From NCBI GenBank assembly GCA_021323535.1, contig JAJONO010000006.1, forward strand, positions 1 through 64,000: a stretch of DNA of 64,000 bases, in the 5' to 3' direction. The notes under the pieces are model-generated. The model made no database searches. It had not been told where the DNA came from and saw nothing but the letters and a program-made list of their open reading frames with translations. The stretch is from Bacteroidota bacterium. Lineage in GTDB: Bacteria > Bacteroidota > Bacteroidia > B-17B0 > Aurantibacillaceae. The position numbers and the translations under genes are program-made. Shown in pieces: positions 60,325 to 64,000 of this stretch. The stretch's first letter is position 1. Each line of letters starts with the position of its first letter.

Positions 60325-61194
60325 ATACCCGAAATTCTTTAAACGGTTATCGCTGTTTCGCCAGTCTTTATCTACTTTTACAAACAACTCGAGATAAACC
60401 TGCTTTTGAAAAAATGCCTCCAGATCTTTTCTCGCAGCTGACCCGGTTCTTTTGAGAGCTTCACCTTTGTTACCAATGATAATGCCTTTCTGACTATCGC
60501 GCTCAACAAGAATATCGGATTGTATACGAATGATATTCTCTTCTTCTTTAAAAGTGTTCACGATTACTTCAACACTATAAGGAATTTCTTTTTTGTAATT
60601 GAGAAGAATTTTTTCGCGAACGATCTCACTCACAAAAAAACGCTCGGGTTTATCTGTAAATTCGTTTTTATCGTAAAATGCTTCACCGGGTGGTAGAAGA
60701 TCCTGTATTCGTTCCATGACTTTATCAAGATTAAACTTTTCAAGAGCAGAAATAGCAATGATTTCAGCTGAAGGAAGTTTTTCTTTCCACTCCAGGACCT
60801 TTTCTTCTAGTTTTTCCTGTGTCGCAATATCAACTTTGTTTATAAGGAGTAGGATAGGGGTTTTGGATTTCTGAAGTTTTTTAAGATAAGATTCTTCGAG
60901 TTGTATATCTTCGAAAATGTCAGTGATTAGAAGAAAAAGATCCGCGTCGGTAAAAGCGGTAACTACAAAGTGCATCATTTTTTCCTGCAGTTTATACAGA
61001 GGTTTAATGATCCCTGGCGTATCGCTGAAAACGATCTGGTAGTTTTCGCCGCTCACAATGCCCATGATACGGTGGCGCGTGGTTTGGGCCTTAGAAGTAA
61101 TGATACTGAGGCGTTCGCCCACCAAAGCGTTGAGCAGTGTGGATTTTCCCACGTTTGGGCAGCCTATTATGTTGACAAATCCGGCTTTGTGCAC
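60322..61194 (-). CDS. era: GTPase Era
   Basis: GTPase that binds 16S rRNA 3' end and supports 30S maturation. The 290-residue product has the G1 motif GCPNVGKSTLLNAL (about residues 11-24), DTPGI, NKVD and a C-terminal KH domain with IGNKGEALKRTGSAARKDLEAFF (about 246-268). Length and motifs are normal. It is on its own on the minus strand. Confidence 0.96.
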   Translation of the reverse strand: MHKAGFVNIIGCPNVGKSTLLNALVGERLSIITSKAQTTRHRIMGIVSGENYQIVFSDTPGIIKPLYKLQEKMMHFVVTAFTDADLFLLITDIFEDIQLEESYLKKLQKSKTPILLLINKVDIATQEKLEEKVLEWKEKLPSAEIIAISALEKFNLDKVMERIQDLLPPGEAFYDKNEFTDKPERFFVSEIVREKILLNYKKEIPYSVEVIVNTFKEEENIIRIQSDILVERDSQKGIIIGNKGEALKRTGSAARKDLEAFFQKQVYLELFVKVDKDWRNSDNRLKNFGY

Positions 61195-61317
61195 GATATA
61201 TCTTGTTTATTTAATTAATGAATAGGATAGGGCGGACGAGATTAGTTTTCACAAAGGTAAGAATATTCTACTTTAACAACAGGGATTCGCCAGGGAGATT
61301 CTATTAGGTATTTGTGT

Positions 61318-62016
61318 TCAACAGATCATCAATAATCTGTTCTGTCCTGATTTTTCGATTGGTGCACGGTGAAGGCAAGGGAGAACTTTACTTTCAGGAT
61401 GGTCAACCGCCAACCTCCATAAGTTACCAAGGCCAAGGCTTATTGGATGCGCATCAGGTTTAGCCTGATAATGCAGATCAAGGAAATGTTCACTTAAGAA
61501 TAATTCAAAACCTTCATCTGTTCCATGATATTGTTTTTTAAGCTCATCACGTATTTCAGGAATGAGCACTTTCTTTATGCCTTGAGAGTTGGGCAGTATT
61601 TCGCTCGGCTCGCCATAATAGGTGCATAAATAGGTATCGGTTGGTACAGGAGAGCGATCTACATGAAAAGAATACACATCGGTTGGAAAAAACGGGTTGT
61701 CATCATCTCTATCATAGTACCTGATCACATTAAGGCTTGGCGATGCGCCATGATCTTTCAATAACTTCATATCATTCAAAAGAATATCACGGGCAAGTTG
61801 TCCCTGTTCGCTCAAATGAAGTTCATAAAGTTCGTCCGGCTCAACTACCGTTATATTTCCATTTAACTCTACCTTTTTCACAATCTCTGAAAAATCACCT
61901 GTTAGTTTACGGGTCCAGCACATTGCATTAATTTCTCTATGAAATGGTGTTGAAATAAGGTCCTGAAAATTCGTGACACAGTGAATTTGATTACTGTAAT
62001 GAGGCAGATCTGTCAT
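61318..62016 (-). CDS. DUF1826-like protein
   Basis: 232-residue cytoplasmic protein. The central segment FHVDRSPVPTDTYLCTYYGEPSE and the end CLHRAPIEKSGQNRLLMIC resemble the DUF1826 pattern (FH-D, RL-CTYLGPGTEW, H-R-P). The spaced H-x-D and H could bind a metal, as in 2-oxoglutarate/Fe(II) enzymes, but this is only a pattern. It is alone, with REP-like repeats downstream of its start. Function unknown. Confidence 0.6.
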   Translation of the reverse strand: MTDLPHYSNQIHCVTNFQDLISTPFHREINAMCWTRKLTGDFSEIVKKVELNGNITVVEPDELYELHLSEQGQLARDILLNDMKLLKDHGASPSLNVIRYYDRDDDNPFFPTDVYSFHVDRSPVPTDTYLCTYYGEPSEILPNSQGIKKVLIPEIRDELKKQYHGTDEGFELFLSEHFLDLHYQAKPDAHPISLGLGNLWRLAVDHPESKVLPCLHRAPIEKSGQNRLLMIC

Positions 62017-62066
62017 AATGGTAATAAAAGTAGGAAATCATTTGCCAAAAGTAGTAGCTAATCTTC

Positions 62067-62204
62067 TGTCAATTGTATTACATGACTCCGTAGGAGTCAT
62101 ACATCTGTAGACAATGTTACCATAGATAATCGCGACCCCAGAGCGGGTCGAATGTGAATTACGAGATGGGTTAGCTGCGTTGATCCAGGATGAAGGCTGG
62201 AACT
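62067..62204. repeat. REP-like element, tandem copy A
   Basis: A 138-bp unit with two palindromes: ATGACTCCGTAGGAGTCAT (62084-62102) and CGACCC-cagagc-GGGTCG (62135-62152), then GAGATGGGTTAGCTGCG, TGATCCAGGATGAAGGCTGG. It is nearly identical to copy B, 170 bp downstream. I recognise the first palindrome as a dispersed Bacteroidota repeat. Confidence 0.8.
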
Positions 62205-62236
62205 CAAAAGAACCAGCCTCGCTATTTTAATTTATC

Positions 62237-62375
62237 TCTGTCAATGGTTCGCATGACTCCGTAGGAGTCAAACATCTGTAGACAATGTTACCATAGATAA
62301 TCGCGACCCCAGAGCGGGTCGAATGTGAATTACGAAACGGATTAGCTGCGCTGATCCAGGATGAAGGCTGGAACT
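62237..62375. repeat. REP-like element, tandem copy B
   Basis: A 139-bp unit, about 90% identical to copy A by eye, carrying the same two palindromes. It is followed by a hairpin AAAGCCTTCGG/CCGAAAGGCTTT (62388-62415) with a bulged A and then by a 19-nt copy of the tRNA 3' end. Confidence 0.8.
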
Positions 62376-62387
62376 GCCACAAATCGA

Positions 62388-62415
62388 AAAGCCTTCGGTA
62401 TTTCCGAAAGGCTTT
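62388..62415. terminator. Hairpin within the repeat cluster
   Basis: AAAGCCTTCGG pairs with CCGAAAGGCTTT (one bulged A), loop TATTT. T-rich sequence lies on both sides, so it could terminate in either direction. Confidence 0.45.
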
Positions 62416-62429
62416 CTGCTTTTGTTTTG

Positions 62430-62495
62430 TGGTAGCGGGAGATGGATTAGCTCCGCTGATCCTTTACAGGAGCTGGAACTCAACAGAACCAGCCT
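62430..62495. repeat. Partial repeat with tRNA 3'-end copy
   Basis: TGGTAGCGGGAGATGGATT (62430-62448) is identical over 19 nt to the tRNA 3' end with CCA (62598-62616, reverse strand). The sequence then departs from tRNA and continues as AGCTCCGCTGATCC and GCTGGAACTCAACAGAACCAGC, matching the ends of repeats A and B. It is a third, truncated copy that joins a tRNA fragment to the repeat. Confidence 0.65.
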
Positions 62496-62561
62496 CGCTC
62501 ACGCGAGACTGTTTTTTTATTTGTCTCTGCGGCTTGCAAGCGAGCTTGCGCCTTGATCCAA

Positions 62562-62593
62562 ATAAAAAAACCGCCAGCTTTTAGCTGGCGGTT
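62562..62593 (-). terminator. Intrinsic terminator of the tRNA transcript
   Basis: On the minus strand, AACCGCCAGCT-aaa-AGCTGGCGGTT is a perfect 11-bp stem followed by a T-run, 4 nt after the tRNA CCA end. Confidence 0.9.
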
Positions 62594-62597
62594 CTGT

Positions 62598-62672
<75 letters not shown>

Positions 62673-62935
62673 CTATAGTCTGAAAATTAAAAGGCTTTGA
62701 TTAAGAAGCGGTGTTAATTTTAGGTGGCGCAAAGATATGTTTAGTTTCCCTCTTAACCAAATAAATCTTATCAACATGTCACAAAAGTTCACAAAAGCCC
62801 TGTTATCGCGTGTTGCAGGGGGTATGTTGGTGTCACCAAGATTGAGTTTTATTCGTTTGTGGGCCATGAAACCATCAGTTGTTAGCGGCCTGTAACCAGA
62901 TAAATATAAATATCTTTAGGGAGCAATGTGATAAA

Positions 62936-63493
62936 ATGAAGTCCATCTTTCATAAATACAAAGGGCTTTTACCTTTAATAGTCTTATTAGGATTTTGTAT
63001 TAATAATGTCGCGATTGCGCGCTTGCCTTTGATTGCAGAAAACACCTACGTTGTTTTGAATTACAAACATTACCTGGCGATAATTTTTGTGATAGCGAGT
63101 CTTATTACCTTTTTTACTTACAGGAAACTTTATAAATACTTTCTTTTAACTACACTTGTCTCTGGTACATTTGAACTTATTAATTTTGTGCCTAATAGGG
63201 CAAGTTTTTCTAATATTAGTTTTCATATTACTCCTGTTCTTGTTGGTTTGTTTACTATGCTGCTTTACCTCGAGAGGTTTAAAAGAAAGCCTACAGACAG
63301 TTCAGGGCAAGAGTTTGAAAAAATTGATGTCAATCATGAAGCGATTTTGAAATCAGAGATTGAAAATTTTAAGTTGAAGTTCAAAAACCATTCTGCCGAA
63401 ACTTTAACCGAAATTTGTTCTGATAAACGTTATTCACTTGTAGCGAAAGAAGCGGCGAAGCAAGTGTTAGAAGAAAGACAGACAAAGAATTAA
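62936..63493 (+). CDS. Hypothetical membrane protein
   Basis: 185-residue protein starting at ATG 62936 (MKSIFHKYKGLLPLIVLLGF). Four membrane segments (about residues 11-28, 44-60, 68-86, 92-112) are followed by a soluble, coiled-coil-like tail (KSEIENFKLKFKNHS). I prefer 62936 over the upstream ATG 62879, which lies next to the tRNA. A TATCTTTA -7-like box is at 62910-62917. No family recognised. Confidence 0.65.
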   Translation: MKSIFHKYKGLLPLIVLLGFCINNVAIARLPLIAENTYVVLNYKHYLAIIFVIASLITFFTYRKLYKYFLLTTLVSGTFELINFVPNRASFSNISFHITPVLVGLFTMLLYLERFKRKPTDSSGQEFEKIDVNHEAILKSEIENFKLKFKNHSAETLTEICSDKRYSLVAKEAAKQVLEERQTKN

Positions 63494-63500
63494 TTCGCTT

Positions 63501-63860
63501 TCATTTTATAAGCATCTCCACTGCTTCCTCTTTCGATTTAACAAACCCAACCTGCTTCCCTTTATTACTTTCAAAAATAAAATCTTTCAGGCTCTGACTT
63601 TGGATATTACTGAAATCGCCAACAATAGCTAATCTTACCCGGTAATTCGAAAACTTCTGTAAAATTTCTCCTGCGAGTTTTGTTTTAAGGTCGAAGAATT
63701 CAGGTGTTATATTTTTCTTATAAAGAATGATCTTATCAAACCCATCATAATATAAATTTCCCAGTAGATCTGTGGCGTCTTCGAGAGTTGAAATAACAAG
63801 TGTTTCAGAAAGAACTTCCACGATTTTTGTGTTGTTTATTTCGAGAGTATTGATTTGCAT
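63501..63860 (-). CDS. DUF4180 domain protein
   Basis: 119-residue protein matching the DUF4180 pattern: ISTLEDATDLLGNLYYDGFDKIILYKKNITPEFFDLKT, FSNYRVRLAIVGDFS, SLKDFIFESNKGKQVGFV. Cytoplasmic, no signal. It lies 15 nt downstream of another minus-strand gene that enters the window from the right. Function unknown. Confidence 0.8.
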   Translation of the reverse strand: MQINTLEINNTKIVEVLSETLVISTLEDATDLLGNLYYDGFDKIILYKKNITPEFFDLKTKLAGEILQKFSNYRVRLAIVGDFSNIQSQSLKDFIFESNKGKQVGFVKSKEEAVEMLIK

Positions 63861-63875
63861 TACAGTTTGACCGTG

Positions 63876-64000
63876 TTATTCAACCTTGTAATTCACACTT
63901 ACACCGGCGAGCTGCTTATCCAGTCGTTTCATGTAATCGTTCCAGAATGTATTGGAATTACGATTATCTAACCGCGCCATGTGTTTTGTCATATTTTCAT
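63876..64000 (-). CDS. Partial gene at window edge
   Basis: The minus strand carries an open frame ending at 63876, with MTKHMARLDNRNSNTF, then WNDYMKRLDKQLAGVSVNYKVE as its last residues. It continues past the window end, so the product cannot be named. It is 15 nt upstream of the DUF4180 gene on the same strand and may share its operon. Confidence 0.5.
   Translation of the reverse strand, partial: ENMTKHMARLDNRNSNTFWNDYMKRLDKQLAGVSVNYKVE

Noticed and set aside
62673-62867. Short open frame beside the tRNA on the minus strand
   Set aside because: No family, no promoter and it begins at a region that overlaps the likely promoter of the 62936 gene.

Overview
The window reads as chromosomal DNA of a Bacteroidota bacterium, probably a gliding or surface-associated member outside the gut Bacteroidales. 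Evidence: several promoters fit the phylum-specific TTG-N17-20-TAnnTTTG pattern; four proteins carry type IX secretion (T9SS) sorting tails (three type A, one type B/CHU_C); there is a GldB gliding lipoprotein, an M1 peptidase next to a DUF6702 gene, and a ribosomal cluster without tufA. I see no phage, plasmid, IS transposase, CRISPR array or defence island. The species cannot be named from sequence alone.

Region 1 (1-17.6 kb) is one long + strand ribosomal cluster: str (rpsL, rpsG, fusA), S10 (rpsJ to rpsQ), spc (rplN to secY, infA, rpmJ) and alpha (rpsM, rpsK, rpsD, rpoA, rplQ), closed by a strong terminator. The standout is rpsH (S8), which encodes only 84 residues because about 47 residues of the N-terminal domain are missing in frame. 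Candidate RNA structures lie before rplC, rpsH, rpmJ and rpsD; the one before rpsD is a large nested stem.

Region 2 (17.6-18.7 kb) holds three tandem, Cys-rich paralogous small lipoproteins. Region 3 (18.7-31 kb) is housekeeping: hutI, aroC (with a REP-like palindrome inserted in frame), an alpha/beta hydrolase, the minus-strand run surE-hypothetical-lpxB-spoIID-alkA, a YugP-like protease, a Bax inhibitor-1 protein, an HTTM protein, a methyltransferase and a receiver protein lacking the phosphoacceptor Asp.

Region 4 (31-44.7 kb) is envelope and secretion: a PDZ-hydrolase fusion, a T9SS beta-propeller protein, a stand-alone CHU_C protein, an AlgI/AlgJ-like O-acetylation pair, M1 peptidase, DUF6702, an M23-LysM hydrolase, an LRR protein, GldB and a beta-barrel protein. 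Region 5 (44.8-56.4 kb) has accB-accC, a DUF6934 protein, a LytS/LytTR pair, an FG-GAP/ASPIC T9SS protein, an MMPL/RND exporter with a small membrane partner, and an OmpR-type two-component pair. Region 6 (56.4-64 kb) has a candidate sRNA, a TonB-like periplasmic protein, an S74-chaperone T9SS protein paired with a GH16 glucanase, era, a DUF1826-like protein, a cluster of REP-like palindromic repeats beside an initiator tRNA, and small hypothetical genes.

Structure not explained by genes: hairpins whose arms have a 7-nt period (three intergenic sites), a TTACCCC-N5-GGGGATTTT motif in four intergenic regions, a REP-like palindrome family that includes 19 nt of the tRNA 3' end, and several genes whose -7 box ends 4-6 nt before the ATG, suggesting leaderless mRNAs.
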